Of a DNA stretch of 64,000 nucleotides, positions 15,973 through 25,760 are shown piece by piece. Numbering within the stretch: the stretch's first letter is position 1; each line of letters starts with the position of its first letter. The stretch spans positions 20,541-84,540 of the forward strand of contig SHNG01000192.1 in the NCBI GenBank assembly GCA_004295005.1. The letters are read 5' to 3'. The notes under the pieces were generated by a model. That model made no database searches. It was not told the origin of the DNA and saw only the letters and a list, made by a program, of their open reading frames with translations. A program made the position numbers and the translations under genes. Origin of the DNA: Gammaproteobacteria bacterium. GTDB lineage: Bacteria > Pseudomonadota > Gammaproteobacteria > Xanthomonadales > Rhodanobacteraceae.

Positions 15973-18363
15973 ATGTTGAAGCGACACTTTTCACCCTTGG
16001 GTTTCTGGCTGGCCAGCCTGGTGCTGGCGCTGTGCGCGGTCAGCAGTTCGGCATTCGCCGACCCGCCCGGGCGCGTCGCACGCGTGAGTTACCTCGGCGG
16101 TTACGTCAGCATGCAAGCCGCCGGCATGGAGGAATGGAGCGAGGCGCGCATCAATCGCCCCTTGATCACCGGTGACTCCCTGTACTCCGACCGCGCCTCG
16201 CGAGTCGAAATGGAAATCGGCGCAGCGACGCTGCGCCTGGACGAACGCACTTCGTTCCGCCTGCTCAACCTGGACGATTCCCAGGCCCAGTTTGAGCTGA
16301 CCTCGGGCACGGCGAGCCTCAACGTGCGCCGCGTATTCGACGGCCAGTACTACGAAGTGGATACGCCGACCCTGGCACTGGTCATCGATCGACCGGGCCT
16401 GTACCGCATAGACATCTCGCCGGATGGCGACTCGACCATGGTTTCGGTGGTGGATGGCGATGCGGAAGTTTACGGTCGCGACAACGCCAGCTACAGCGTA
16501 CGCGGTGGAAGGGCCTATCGCTTCTACGATGACCGCCTGCGCGATGTACGCGTTTTCGACCTTCCGCGGGAAGACGACTTCGACCGCTGGTGCTACGAGC
16601 GCATGGATCGTTACCAGAACTCGCCGTCGCGCCGCTACGTGTCCGAGGAAATCATCGGTTACGCCGACCTCGATGACTACGGCTCCTGGAGCACGGTCGC
16701 AACCTACGGCTCTATCTGGTATCCGCGGGTCAATGCGGGCTGGGCTCCGTATCGCTACGGACATTGGTCCTGGATCGACCCGTGGGGCTGGACCTGGGTC
16801 GACAACGAACCTTGGGGCTTTGCGCCTTGCCACTATGGCCGCTGGGCCTATGTGGGAAGTCGTTGGGGCTGGGTGCCCGGTCCACGCCATGTGCGGCCGA
16901 TCTATGCCCCTGCGCTGGTTGCCTTTGTCGGCGGCGGCGGATTCAACGTCGGCATTTCCGTGGGTGGCCCCGTTGGCTGGTTCCCGCTCGGACCACGTGA
17001 CGTCTACGTGCCGTGGTATCGCGGCTCGCGCAACTATTTCAACAACATCAACGTGCACAACACGACGATCATCAACAACACCTACATCACCAATGTCTAC
17101 AACGATTATTCGCGTGGCGCAGTGATCAACAACGCCAACTATGCGTATCGTGGCAACGTGGGCGCATTCACGGCCGTCTCGCGGGATGATTTCGTCAATG
17201 CCCGTTCAGTGGACCGTGCGCGTATCCAGGTGAATCAGGCCCAGCTCAGCCGCAGCAATGTGGTCAGCCAGATACAGGTCGCGCCCACCGCGCGCAGCTT
17301 CGTGGGTGGCAGCGTGGCACGGGCCGACGGCGGCCGGGTGGCACGCAACGCGAATTTTGATCGGACGGTGATTGCGCGCACCGCGCCCCCGGTTCGTGAA
17401 ATGAATGCGCAAGCCCGCATCCAGGCCATCTCCCGCAACAACAACCAGCCGCTGGCCGTCAGCCAGATGCAGGAAATGAGCGAGCGCAAGCCGGTGCGTA
17501 CCAGCCAGGGCACACCCCGGGTGCAGGTCGTGGGCAGTGATCGAAGCCCGGTAGGCACGCGTGCTGCGGTTTCCCGCGAGCCGGCTGACGATTCGCGCAA
17601 GCCGATCTCGCGTGGCAATGCGCAGTCCCCATCGGTTGAGAGCCGTGGCACGCCAACGCGCGCGCAGCGCACGGAGGGCGTCCAGCGCACTGCACCTGTC
17701 GAAAGCACGGAACGAACCGTGCGTGCACCACGCAATGAGGGTCGCACCGAGCAGACTACTGCACGTGAACCCGTCGGCACGCGCGAACAATCCGATGTGC
17801 GCTATAACCCGAGCCGCGACAGCCGCCAAGACAGCGGTCCCGTTTCCCGTCAATCCAGCGAACGCACGGTGCGTGCTCCACAACCGAGCGAGCGCCCAAG
17901 CTACAAGGATGAAGCTGGCGACAGTCAACGCGGCACGCAAAGCTCGCGCACCATGCGCCAGCCGCAGGGCCAGGGCATGTCAGGTGCGCGTGAGGAGCCG
18001 ATCCGGGTACCTGATCGCCGCTATGAACCGCGCTCCCAGCCCGAGCAACGCAGCTATCAGCCGCAGCAACAGCAACCGACGCGTCGCAGTGAACCGCAGC
18101 CGCAAGCTGAGCGCAGCTACCAGCCCCAGCAGCAACGCGGTTATCAGCCACAGCAGGAACGCAGCTATCAGCCGCAGCAGCGTTCGGAGCCGGTGCAGCG
18201 AACCCAGCGCGAGGTACAGCCCCAGCAGATGGCACCGCAGCCTCGCGTGGTCGAACCGCGCCAACCACAGCAACGCCAGGCGGTGCCTCAGGAATCGCGC
18301 GAAAAATCCGACAGCGACAACCAGGACAGCGGCCAGAACCAGCGCAAGCCGCGCAACTGGTAG
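15973..18363 (+). CDS. Large exported FecR/DUF6600-type protein with Q/R-rich tail
   Basis: A 796-aa exported protein behind an AGGAGA ribosome site. It has a signal peptide (about residues 1-29, ending SAFA) and a FecR-like beta-rich domain (about 35-190: VARVSYLGGYVSMQA, GDSLYSDRASRVEMEIG). Next is a Trp/Tyr-rich DUF6600-like block (about 225-345: GHWSWIDPWGWTWVDNEPWG). A long disordered region follows with repeats of YQPQQ and ERSYQPQQ at about 685-760, rich in Gln, Arg and Pro. I infer an envelope or periplasmic role. It is a single-gene unit ending in a strong terminator. Confidence 0.8.
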   Translation: MLKRHFSPLGFWLASLVLALCAVSSSAFADPPGRVARVSYLGGYVSMQAAGMEEWSEARINRPLITGDSLYSDRASRVEMEIGAATLRLDERTSFRLLNLDDSQAQFELTSGTASLNVRRVFDGQYYEVDTPTLALVIDRPGLYRIDISPDGDSTMVSVVDGDAEVYGRDNASYSVRGGRAYRFYDDRLRDVRVFDLPREDDFDRWCYERMDRYQNSPSRRYVSEEIIGYADLDDYGSWSTVATYGSIWYPRVNAGWAPYRYGHWSWIDPWGWTWVDNEPWGFAPCHYGRWAYVGSRWGWVPGPRHVRPIYAPALVAFVGGGGFNVGISVGGPVGWFPLGPRDVYVPWYRGSRNYFNNINVHNTTIINNTYITNVYNDYSRGAVINNANYAYRGNVGAFTAVSRDDFVNARSVDRARIQVNQAQLSRSNVVSQIQVAPTARSFVGGSVARADGGRVARNANFDRTVIARTAPPVREMNAQARIQAISRNNNQPLAVSQMQEMSERKPVRTSQGTPRVQVVGSDRSPVGTRAAVSREPADDSRKPISRGNAQSPSVESRGTPTRAQRTEGVQRTAPVESTERTVRAPRNEGRTEQTTAREPVGTREQSDVRYNPSRDSRQDSGPVSRQSSERTVRAPQPSERPSYKDEAGDSQRGTQSSRTMRQPQGQGMSGAREEPIRVPDRRYEPRSQPEQRSYQPQQQQPTRRSEPQPQAERSYQPQQQRGYQPQQERSYQPQQRSEPVQRTQREVQPQQMAPQPRVVEPRQPQQRQAVPQESREKSDSDNQDSGQNQRKPRNW

Positions 18364-18385
18364 TCCACTGCCGAAGCCGATGAAC

Positions 18386-18415
18386 GACGCCGCGGATCTC
18401 CGCGGCGTCTTTTTT
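18386..18415 (+). terminator. Intrinsic terminator after the FecR/DUF6600 gene
   Basis: Perfect stem GACGCCGCGG/CCGCGGCGTC with a short loop, followed by a run of six T, 23 bp after the stop codon. Confidence 0.9.
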
Positions 18416-18529
18416 CACGGCGCCAACCACGAAACCCTGGAAATACGAGTGAACCCAACCTGATCAGCGCATGCTTGCGGTAGCCTGGGGTGCGCGCCCG
18501 ACATGGGGCATCCGGGCTACAATTCGCGC

Positions 18530-18730
18530 ATGAACATCGTTCTCAACGGCGAAACCCGGATACTCGAACACGAGCAGACGCTTGGCGAGCTGCTTGATGC
18601 AGCCGGATACGGCGACAAACGCGTCGCCGTCGAGGTCAACCGACAGATCATCTCGCGCAGCGCCCATGCCGACTACCGCATTTGCAACGGTGATCGCATC
18701 GAGATCGTGCATGCCATAGGTGGCGGCTGA
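18530..18730 (+). CDS. thiS: Sulfur carrier protein ThiS
   Basis: A 66-aa ubiquitin-like protein that carries sulfur as a C-terminal thiocarboxylate for thiazole synthesis. It starts [10 protein letters not shown], contains [13 protein letters not shown] and ends in the required Gly-Gly (HAIGGG). The start at 18530 fits the family; an earlier in-frame Met at 18503 is not needed. The stop overlaps the thiG start (TGATG), so the two are coupled. Confidence 0.93.
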   Translation: MNIVLNGETRILEHEQTLGELLDAAGYGDKRVAVEVNRQIISRSAHADYRICNGDRIEIVHAIGGG

Positions 18731-19581
18731 TGACTGCCAGTGCACCGCACGCAAGCCCTGCCTTGAGGTTGGCGCCCGTCGGCGCATCGGGAGCCGAAGC
18801 CTCCGATGACCCCCTGGTCATTGCCGGTCGCAGCTATCGTTCACGGCTGCTGACCGGAACGGGCAAGTTCAAGAATCTTGAAGAAACCCGACTGGCCACC
18901 GAGGCCGCCGCCGCGGAAATCGTCACCGTCGCCATCCGTCGCACCAACATCGGCCAGGACCCTTCGCAACCCAATCTGCTCGAGGTGTTGCACCCGGATC
19001 GCTACACCATCCTGCCGAACACGGCCGGCTGCTACACCGCCGACGATGCCGTGCGTACCCTGCAACTGGCGCGCGAGCTGCTTGATGGCCACAGCCTGGT
19101 GAAACTTGAAGTGCTCGGCGACCAGAAGACGCTGTTCCCGGACATGCTGCAAACCCTGGTTGCGGCAGAACGGCTGGTGGCCGATGGATTCCAGGTCATG
19201 GTGTATTGCACGGACGATCCGCTGCTGGCGCGTCGCCTTGAAGAAATCGGCTGCGCCGCGATCATGCCGCTGGCCGCGCCCATTGGCTCCGGACTCGGAA
19301 TCCAGAACCGCTACAACCTGCTGGAGATCGTCGAGAACGCGAAGGTGCCGGTCATCGTCGATGCCGGGGTAGGCACGGCATCGGATGCCTCGATAGCCAT
19401 GGAACTGGGTTGCGACGGAGTGCTCATGAACACGGCCATCGCTGGCGCTCGTGAGCCGATCCTGATGGCCCATGCCATGCGATTGGCGGTGGAAGCAGGA
19501 CGCGCCGCGTTTTGTGCCGGACGCATTCCGCGCAAGCGCTATGCATCGGCCTCAAGCCCGCTCGAAGGAACCCTCGGCTGA
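18730..19581 (+). CDS. thiG: Thiazole synthase ThiG
   Basis: A 283-aa TIM-barrel enzyme that builds the thiazole phosphate of thiamine from deoxyxylulose phosphate, ThiS thiocarboxylate and dehydroglycine. Seen are [12 protein letters not shown]-like [12 protein letters not shown] near 38, the active-site Lys in LVKLEVLGD near 119, [12 protein letters not shown] near 180 and [12 protein letters not shown] and [11 protein letters not shown] toward the end. An N-terminal extension of about 27 residues precedes the fold. It overlaps thiS by one base and precedes trmB by 4 bp. No other thiazole-branch genes lie here. Confidence 0.95.
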   Translation: MTASAPHASPALRLAPVGASGAEASDDPLVIAGRSYRSRLLTGTGKFKNLEETRLATEAAAAEIVTVAIRRTNIGQDPSQPNLLEVLHPDRYTILPNTAGCYTADDAVRTLQLARELLDGHSLVKLEVLGDQKTLFPDMLQTLVAAERLVADGFQVMVYCTDDPLLARRLEEIGCAAIMPLAAPIGSGLGIQNRYNLLEIVENAKVPVIVDAGVGTASDASIAMELGCDGVLMNTAIAGAREPILMAHAMRLAVEAGRAAFCAGRIPRKRYASASSPLEGTLG

Positions 19582-19585
19582 GGCC

Positions 19586-20302
19586 ATGACTGATCCGCGC
19601 CAGTCCGACCGCACCGCGGACCCACAGAGCCATCCACGCCGAATCCGCAGCTTTGTGCTGCGCCAGGGCCGCATCACACCGGCCCAGGAACAGGCATTCG
19701 CCGCACATTGGTCGCGCTTTGGAGTGGACAGTGGCACGGGATTGCTTGAACTGGATGCCTTGTTTGCGCGCGCGGCGCCCGTGGTCCTTGAAATCGGTTT
19801 CGGCAACGGCGCACAACTGTTGCATGCCGCCAGCAATGAGCCAGAGCGCAATTTTATCGGCATCGAAGTGCATCGCCCCGGCGTCGGTCGACTGATGAAC
19901 GGGCTCGCTGAGGCCGGATTGGAGAATGTGCGCCTGTTCCAGCACGACGCCGTGGAAGTCCTCGGCCAGCAGATTCCCGAAGGCTCGCTGGACGAGGTCC
20001 GCATCTACTTTCCCGATCCGTGGCCAAAGAAGCGTCACCACAAGCGCCGCCTGATCCAGGCCGAATTCATCGAGCTGCTCGCCACGCGGGTGCGCAGCGG
20101 CGGGCTGCTGCATCTGGCCACCGACTGGGCAGAATATGCCGAGCACATGCTGGCGACCATGGATGCCAGTCCGCGCTGGCGAAACCGGGCCGGCAACGGG
20201 GCATACTCTGCGGCACCGGCGTGGCGCATCAACACGCATTTCGAAAAGCGTGGCGTACGCCTTGGCCACGGAGTCTGGGACCTGATCCACGAACGCACCT
20301 GA
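19586..20302 (+). CDS. trmB: tRNA (guanine-N7)-methyltransferase
   Basis: A 238-aa SAM-dependent enzyme that makes m7G46 in tRNA. SAM-binding motif I is LEIGFGNGAQLLHAA near residue 72, followed by FIGIEVHRPGVG, and the catalytic block is VRIYFPDPWPKKRHHKRRL near 140. The ATG at 19586 lies 4 bp after the thiG stop, so trmB is the last gene of the thiS-thiG-trmB operon. The first 20 residues are Arg/Ser-rich and variable. Confidence 0.95.
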   Translation: MTDPRQSDRTADPQSHPRRIRSFVLRQGRITPAQEQAFAAHWSRFGVDSGTGLLELDALFARAAPVVLEIGFGNGAQLLHAASNEPERNFIGIEVHRPGVGRLMNGLAEAGLENVRLFQHDAVEVLGQQIPEGSLDEVRIYFPDPWPKKRHHKRRLIQAEFIELLATRVRSGGLLHLATDWAEYAEHMLATMDASPRWRNRAGNGAYSAAPAWRINTHFEKRGVRLGHGVWDLIHERT

Positions 20303-20350
20303 GTCATTGGTTTCATTCGAGCTGCACCACCCGGAGCCGTCGCCAGCCCA

Positions 20351-22201
20351 ATGGACATGAGCCTGACCCTGACCACAGACATGGCCCTGGTGCTTGGCCT
20401 GCTCGGTTTCACCGTGCTCATGCTGGTGCTGGAATGGATCCGCGCCGATCTGATCGCCTTGCTCGTCCTGGTGGTCATCGGCGTCACCGGACTGATGCCG
20501 GTGGATCAACTGTTTGATGGTTTCGCCGGCAATGCGGTGATGTCGCTGATCGCGGTCATGATCATGGGTGCGGGCCTGGACCGCACCGGGGTACTCGGCA
20601 AGGCGGCATCCTTCATCCTGCGCCTCGCGGGCGGTGTGGAGACGCGCGTGTCGCACCTGATCAACGCCATGGTCGGCAGCATGTCGGCGGTCATGCAAAG
20701 CCAGGCCCTGGCCACCTTGTTCGTACCCGTGGTCAGCCGCGTCAGTGCACGCACCGGTATTCCCTTGAAGCGCCTGTTGTTGCCCATGGCCTGCTGCATC
20801 CTGGCTGGCACCAACACCACCATGATCTCCAACTCGCCGCTGATCCTGCTCAATGACCTGGTCGCCAGCGCCAATCGCAACCTTCCACCAGGCGCGCAGA
20901 GCATCGAGGCATTCCCGCTGTTCGCCATCGCCCCCGTGGGCATTCCACTGTTGCTGGTCGGGCTGGGCTATTTCGCCTTCCTGACGCCACGGCTGTGGCC
21001 GAGCGAGGAGGAAAAACAGAAGGTCACGCCTGGCCGCACGGAAACCTATTTCGCCGAGATGTACGGCATCGATGGCGAGGTCATGGAGCTGACGGTAACC
21101 GCGGAGAGCGCCCTGGTCGGCATGAGCGTGATCGAGGCCGAGCGTCTGCATGGTGCACCGCTGATCCTTGCCCTGCGAACCGGCAACGAGGCGCGCCTGG
21201 CGCCACCCGGTGACCAGATGATCTGGGTCGGCAGCATCATCGGCGTGCTCGGCAAGCGCGAGGACATCACCGAATTTGCCAACAACCAGTTGTGCAAGGT
21301 ACAGGCGCGCCTGCGCAATTTCGGCGACATGTTCAATCCGACGCGAGCCGGAATTTCCGAAGTCGTGGTGTCACCGAACTCGCGCTGGATCAAGCAGCGG
21401 GTTGGCGACCTGCGCCTGCGCAAGCGCTTCGGCATCAACGTGCTCGCGGTGACCCGTGGCGAGCAGGTATTCCGCGAGGATGTGCGCGAAGTCACCTTGC
21501 GTCCGGGTGACTCCCTGGTCGTGCACAGCCTGTGGCGTGATCTGACCCTGGCCGCGGAGTCGCGCGACTTCGTGGTGGTAACCGACTATCCGCAGGAAGA
21601 ACAACGACCAAGCAAGATCTGGCATGCGGTGATCTTTTTCGGCATCGCCATGGGTCTTGGCCTGTTCACCGATCTCAAGCTGGCGGTGGCCATGTTGACC
21701 GGTGCGGTGGGCATGCTGCTCGCGGGCGTGCTCAGCATGGACGAGGCCTATCACGCGATCAACTGGAAAACGATCTTCATCCTTGCCTGCCTGATTCCAC
21801 TGGGTGGAGCCATGGACTCCACCGGCACCGCCGCCTGGATCGCGCAGGAGGTGCTGGTCTACCTCGGCAATCTGCCGCCGTGGGTCGTGCAGGCCTTCAT
21901 CGCCATCCTCGCCCTGATCCTTTCGCAGGTGATTTCCAATGTGGGCGCCGCCGTGATGATGGTGCCGATGGCCATCAACATCGCGCTTGCATCCGGTGGC
22001 AACCCGGCCGCCTATGCGTTGATCGTGGCCATATCAACTTCGAATACCTACCTGCTGCCGAGTGCGAACCCGGTGCTGCTGGTCATTGCCGGGCCCGGTG
22101 GCTACAAGACGCGGGACTTCCTGCGCGTGGGCCTGCCGTTGACCGTCCTGATCCTGGTGACCACGCTGGTCAGCATCAATCTTGTGTTCGGTTCAAGCTG
22201 A
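20351..22201 (+). CDS. SLC13/DASS-type anion permease with central RCK_C domains
   Basis: A 616-aa inner-membrane transporter with hydrophobic blocks on both sides of a soluble central part (about residues 225-420). The first half has AGTNTTMISNSPLILLNDL, the second ISTSNTYLLPSANPVLLVIAG; both are typical repeats of SLC13-family carriers. The central part carries two TrkA-C-like modules (LVGMSVIEAERLHGAPLI and RFGINVLAVTRGEQVF). Members carry sulfate or dicarboxylates. The substrate is not evident, and the cys cluster is 23 kb away. Start at 20351 (or ATG at 20357). Confidence 0.85.
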   Translation: MDMSLTLTTDMALVLGLLGFTVLMLVLEWIRADLIALLVLVVIGVTGLMPVDQLFDGFAGNAVMSLIAVMIMGAGLDRTGVLGKAASFILRLAGGVETRVSHLINAMVGSMSAVMQSQALATLFVPVVSRVSARTGIPLKRLLLPMACCILAGTNTTMISNSPLILLNDLVASANRNLPPGAQSIEAFPLFAIAPVGIPLLLVGLGYFAFLTPRLWPSEEEKQKVTPGRTETYFAEMYGIDGEVMELTVTAESALVGMSVIEAERLHGAPLILALRTGNEARLAPPGDQMIWVGSIIGVLGKREDITEFANNQLCKVQARLRNFGDMFNPTRAGISEVVVSPNSRWIKQRVGDLRLRKRFGINVLAVTRGEQVFREDVREVTLRPGDSLVVHSLWRDLTLAAESRDFVVVTDYPQEEQRPSKIWHAVIFFGIAMGLGLFTDLKLAVAMLTGAVGMLLAGVLSMDEAYHAINWKTIFILACLIPLGGAMDSTGTAAWIAQEVLVYLGNLPPWVVQAFIAILALILSQVISNVGAAVMMVPMAINIALASGGNPAAYALIVAISTSNTYLLPSANPVLLVIAGPGGYKTRDFLRVGLPLTVLILVTTLVSINLVFGSS

Positions 22202-22512
22202 GCCGCGATCGATCATCCGGGAACCCCGGGCAGCAAGGTGATGCCTGACGGCTTGCGCGCAATCCGTGTACGCATCCAATCCGCGCCATCTGCGACGCGC
22301 CCACACCATGCATGAACCGTTGCGGCGGATTCGACTCGATCAGACAACGCGGCCGCGGACTTGCGCACGGTTGCGATCCAACCAGAATCCTTCGGCCGCG
22401 CGGATTCGCACAATGAACCAACGTGTTGGCAGACCAGTGGCCTTGAACGAAAATGCCCGAACCCATCCCGAATGGCGTAATGGATACGGCCACTCGGGAC
22501 AGGGTGCGCGAA
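22202..22512. other. 310-bp intergenic region with no supported gene
   Basis: It lies between convergent genes. Short frames exist on the minus strand (for example 22213-22413) but lack a ribosome site or family resemblance. I see no terminator with a U-run and no repeat family here. Confidence 0.5.
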
Positions 22513-24276
22513 TCAATTGTAGTTGCCAGCCAGAATGATCATCTGGGCTGAGGATTCACGTTCGCGATCGAGTCTGGAAATGTTGCCGTCTGGTATCGGC
22601 CGGCAGATGTGCGATCCCGTATAGGAAGCACACTGCTCTTCATCAACTGTCGCCAAGGCATCGCTGGCGCCGCTGTACTCGAAATCCTGGCGGAAGGTGG
22701 TGCCAGCAAAACCCTCGACGCTTTGTGGGTCAAACCGCCACTGCTTCAAGGCGCGTCGGGCTGCCGATGCGAAGCTTCCCTCGGTATCGCCGGAAACGGC
22801 ACGGATGTCACGCACCTTGCCCCTGCGGTCGATGGTGAAATCGAACGCCACTTTGGTCGCGGCTGCTTCTTCGCTGCCACGCGGATAGTTGGGCGTAACA
22901 ATTCGTACCGCTCGTGGAGCCGGCTTTCCGTCATTCTTGACCTGAGGCACTGCAATGGAATCCGCAACGGCCAGATCCTGCGGCTCTTTGGCTGCTTCTG
23001 GTACTTCGGCGAGCGGCTCATCCAGGGACGGAAGCGCAGGAACCATCTGCTCCGGGGCCTCCATGGTCGAGGCAAGCGCCGGTGCCGGAACATCGGGAAG
23101 GACGCGTTCCGTAAGCACGGCCGGTTCACTGACTTGCGCTACCGAAAGCCGGGTGAACTCGGGTCGCAAGCTTGCATCCTGCCTGGCTACTTCAACACGC
23201 AGTGGCACTTCCGCCTGGCGCATCTGCAGTGCGGGTTGCAGTACGTCCACGACCAGCGATTCCTCGCTTGAAATTCGCGAACCGGCAGCAATGGCGATCA
23301 CCAGCCCGAGGCTGGCGATTCCGGCGACCCATGGCCCACGTCTGGAACGATGCGCGCTCTTGTGTGCCGGGTACGCACCGAGTATGCGACGCACCCGATC
23401 AAGCAACATGCCGCCGGAAGCTGCCACGGCCAGTTGTGGCGTCACCTGCCGCACATTCTCCAGCGCAGCCAGGGTGCGCGCGTACTCGCGAGGCTCGCCG
23501 CGGGTAAGCCTGAGCACCAGGTTGTCGCAGCAGATTTCACGTTCATGGCGCACTTCACGCGATATCCAGTGCACGACCGGATGATAGAACAACAGGGTTT
23601 CAACCACGGTCTGCGCAAGATTGACCAGGTGATCGTAGCGACGCAGGTGACCCAGTTCGTGGGCCAGGATGAGGCCGAGTTGCTGGCGCGGGAACCCCGT
23701 GACCACGGCGAGCGGCATCAGGATCACCGGCTTGAACCAGCCGATCAGGGTTGGCGTGTCAATGTGCCCGGAAACCAGAATGCGAACCGCGGCCATCGGC
23801 CCGAAGCGCCTTGCGACACCAGCGAGCAGGTCTTCGAGTTCCACATGACGCCAGGCCAGGTGCGTGGCGACACGTTCGAGCGCACGCCACTGGCGTACGG
23901 CACGCCCGATCATGAAGACCACGCCCGCCATCCAGCTCAGCACCAGCCATGGCAACAGTTCACTCCACAGCGAAGCGGACTGGGTCGCATCGACATTGGA
24001 TGCAAGCGTCAGCGCAGGCAGCGCGATGGCATCCGTCGTCGCAAGTGCCACGGCAGGGATATCGGCGGACATCACAACGATAGTCAGCGGCACGCAGACA
24101 GCCAATGCGCCCATCGCGATCAGTCCCGCCGCGTAGCGCAGGTTGGCCTGCTCGCGCGGTACCAGCATGCGCGTCAATGCGTACAGCACGCCGATCAATG
24201 CACCCTGCCAGAGAAAGTGGAGCAGGCTCCAGCCCAGCACCTGGATCCACGACATCAGATCGAATCCCGCGCTCAT
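22513..24276 (-). CDS. BlaR1-like M56 metallopeptidase with TonB-type C-terminal domain
   Basis: A 587-aa membrane protein. It has N-terminal helices, a cytoplasmic zinc-peptidase domain with HELGHLRRYDH near residue 206 and further ligands in CCDNLVLRL, and another helix near 310-325. A Pro/Glu-rich linker leads to a TonB_C-like domain (about 455-545: TPNYPRGSEEAAATKVAFDF, ALKQWRFDP). BlaR1-type proteins sense an envelope signal and cleave or inactivate a BlaI-type repressor. Its ATG overlaps the stop of the upstream BlaI-like gene by 4 bp. The M56-TonB combination is common in Lysobacterales; the signal is unknown. Confidence 0.88.
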   Translation of the reverse strand: MSAGFDLMSWIQVLGWSLLHFLWQGALIGVLYALTRMLVPREQANLRYAAGLIAMGALAVCVPLTIVVMSADIPAVALATTDAIALPALTLASNVDATQSASLWSELLPWLVLSWMAGVVFMIGRAVRQWRALERVATHLAWRHVELEDLLAGVARRFGPMAAVRILVSGHIDTPTLIGWFKPVILMPLAVVTGFPRQQLGLILAHELGHLRRYDHLVNLAQTVVETLLFYHPVVHWISREVRHEREICCDNLVLRLTRGEPREYARTLAALENVRQVTPQLAVAASGGMLLDRVRRILGAYPAHKSAHRSRRGPWVAGIASLGLVIAIAAGSRISSEESLVVDVLQPALQMRQAEVPLRVEVARQDASLRPEFTRLSVAQVSEPAVLTERVLPDVPAPALASTMEAPEQMVPALPSLDEPLAEVPEAAKEPQDLAVADSIAVPQVKNDGKPAPRAVRIVTPNYPRGSEEAAATKVAFDFTIDRRGKVRDIRAVSGDTEGSFASAARRALKQWRFDPQSVEGFAGTTFRQDFEYSGASDALATVDEEQCASYTGSHICRPIPDGNISRLDRERESSAQMIILAGNYN

Positions 24277-24674
24277 GATGTTTTCCCCGATTCGATGCTG
24301 TCGAGCAGGGCGCGGATTTCATCGAGCTCCTCACGACTGGCATGCGGCTGGCCACCCAGCGCCTGCAGCACGAGTTGCGAGGACGAGCCATCGAACACGC
24401 GCTGGACGATATCGCTGAGGAAGCGCTTTTGCGTCGACTCCTTGGAGATGGCGGCGCGATAGACATGCGCGCGTTGCGAGTCGTCACGCTCCACCAGCCC
24501 CTTGGCATGCATGATCTGCAGCATTTTCAGGGAGGTCGTGTAACCGGCTCCGTCATCGCGGTAGTGAAGTTCGTGCAGCTCGCGCACGGTGCATTCACCA
24601 CGTTCCCAGAGCACGTTGAGGATGCCAAGCTCGGCTTCGGTCGGTTTTGGCGCGGGCGGAGTGCGTGGACGCAT
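24273..24674 (-). CDS. BlaI/MecI/CopY-family transcriptional repressor
   Basis: A 133-aa winged-helix repressor: PTEAELGILNVLWERGECTV at the N-terminus, the recognition region GAGYTTSLKMLQIMHAKGL and a C-terminal dimer domain (FLSDIVQRVFDGSSSQL). The start at 24674 (MRPRTPPAPK) is chosen over a longer frame that lacks family resemblance. It overlaps the M56-TonB sensor by 4 bp, the classical BlaI-BlaR1 layout. No beta-lactamase gene is nearby, so the regulon is not visible. I did not find a convincing TACA-N2-TGTA operator upstream. Confidence 0.9.
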   Translation of the reverse strand: MRPRTPPAPKPTEAELGILNVLWERGECTVRELHELHYRDDGAGYTTSLKMLQIMHAKGLVERDDSQRAHVYRAAISKESTQKRFLSDIVQRVFDGSSSQLVLQALGGQPHASREELDEIRALLDSIESGKTS

Positions 24675-24893
24675 GGTCACCTCGAAAATGTTTGCCGGAA
24701 CCCGGGTGAATGGCCGGCGAGTGCAATATCTGTGGAAATCCACCCCGATCAGTGCTTCATGATCCAGCCTTGCCTGCGGGGCCACCGGATTGCAGCCTAG
24801 TGAGCATCCGGGCGCGTGTCAACGACATTCCTCGTAGTTTTGCCGGGGCGTGCCCGATCGAACCCGAAATCCGGCCCCCGCACCCCCAAAAGT

Positions 24894-25223
24894 TCAGGCC
24901 AGGCGTACCTCGTCACCCTCGATCAGCACAGGAAATCGCACCAATCCGCTGCTGCAGGGCCCGGAAACCCGGCTGCCGGAGTCCACCGCAAACATCGCTC
25001 CATGGGCGGCACAGATGATCTGGCCATTCTTGATCAGGAACTTGCCCGGCACGTAGTCCAGATGCCGGCCCTGGTGTGGGCACTCATTGTGGTATGCGAA
25101 TACCTGCCCGCCCTGGCGCATCAGGATGATCTGGAAACCACCGGTTGCCGATTCAATGTGGCGCGAAATCGCACCACCATCGGGAATATCCGCCAGCACA
25201 CACAGCAACCTGGAATCACCCAT
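24894..25223 (-). CDS. Small Rieske [2Fe-2S] protein
   Basis: A 109-aa soluble Rieske-type ferredoxin. The cluster ligands are Cys48 and His50 (ECPHQGRH) and Cys71 and His74 (ICAAHGAMF). There is no TAT signal or helix, so it is probably cytoplasmic and passes electrons or has a structural role. It stands alone on the minus strand, divergent from the small membrane protein gene, 219 bp upstream of the blaI-like gene. A partner oxygenase or reductase is not present here. Confidence 0.85.
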   Translation of the reverse strand: MGDSRLLCVLADIPDGGAISRHIESATGGFQIILMRQGGQVFAYHNECPHQGRHLDYVPGKFLIKNGQIICAAHGAMFAVDSGSRVSGPCSSGLVRFPVLIEGDEVRLA

Positions 25224-25337
25224 ACCCACCTTTGACACTTGCGAGGCGACCTTCGGGCCCCAAGAATAGCGGTTCCGGATCCGTTCCTGCCCTCGACTTG
25301 CGTTCCCGGCGCAACGGTTCCCCGACGAGGATCGCCC

Positions 25338-25643
25338 ATGTTCGTGTTCCGTTCCGCCATTCGTCCTCGCAATCCGCTGCTGCGCCTGCTGGGTGGACTG
25401 CTCGGCTTTCTCGCCGTATTGGCCGTGTTGGCACTGGGCATGTTTGCCTTTGCCGCCCTGGTTGTCGGCGGTGCCATCTGGTTTGTGGTCAACCAGTTGC
25501 GCGGGGGACGCAGACCCGCCACGCGCACCAACCCGCGCGGTCAGGATGCCGATGTCATCGACGGCGAATTCAGCATCGTCGGCAATCCTGCACCCCCGGT
25601 CCTGATTGCCCAGGACAACCGGCAGGGCTCGAATCGGAGCTGA
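25338..25643 (+). CDS. Small membrane protein of unknown function
   Basis: A 101-aa protein starting MFVFRSAIRPRNPLLRLLGG with two close hydrophobic stretches (about residues 14-50) and a polar, Arg-rich tail. GAGGAT precedes the ATG. It lacks recognisable motifs and sits 117 bp before the EamA gene. Confidence 0.6.
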   Translation: MFVFRSAIRPRNPLLRLLGGLLGFLAVLAVLALGMFAFAALVVGGAIWFVVNQLRGGRRPATRTNPRGQDADVIDGEFSIVGNPAPPVLIAQDNRQGSNRS

Positions 25644-25760
25644 CAAGCCAAAACTTCGGCGGCCTGTCCGGTTTGGTTCCCATCGCGTCCACGACAAATG
25701 GACCTTGCCCGCCACCCGTGGGCATCCCAAGCTGTGTCGACCAGCGAGAATTCCCGAGCC

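Noticed and set aside
18430-18529. Possible TPP riboswitch before thiS (GAACCCAACCTGATCAGCGC looks like part of one)
   Set aside because: The upstream GGGGTGC and CTGAGA elements needed for the fold are absent in the right order; only one block resembles the consensus.
22176-22493. Short minus-strand frames in the gap after the SLC13 gene
   Set aside because: Several overlapping frames, none with a ribosome site or recognised motif.
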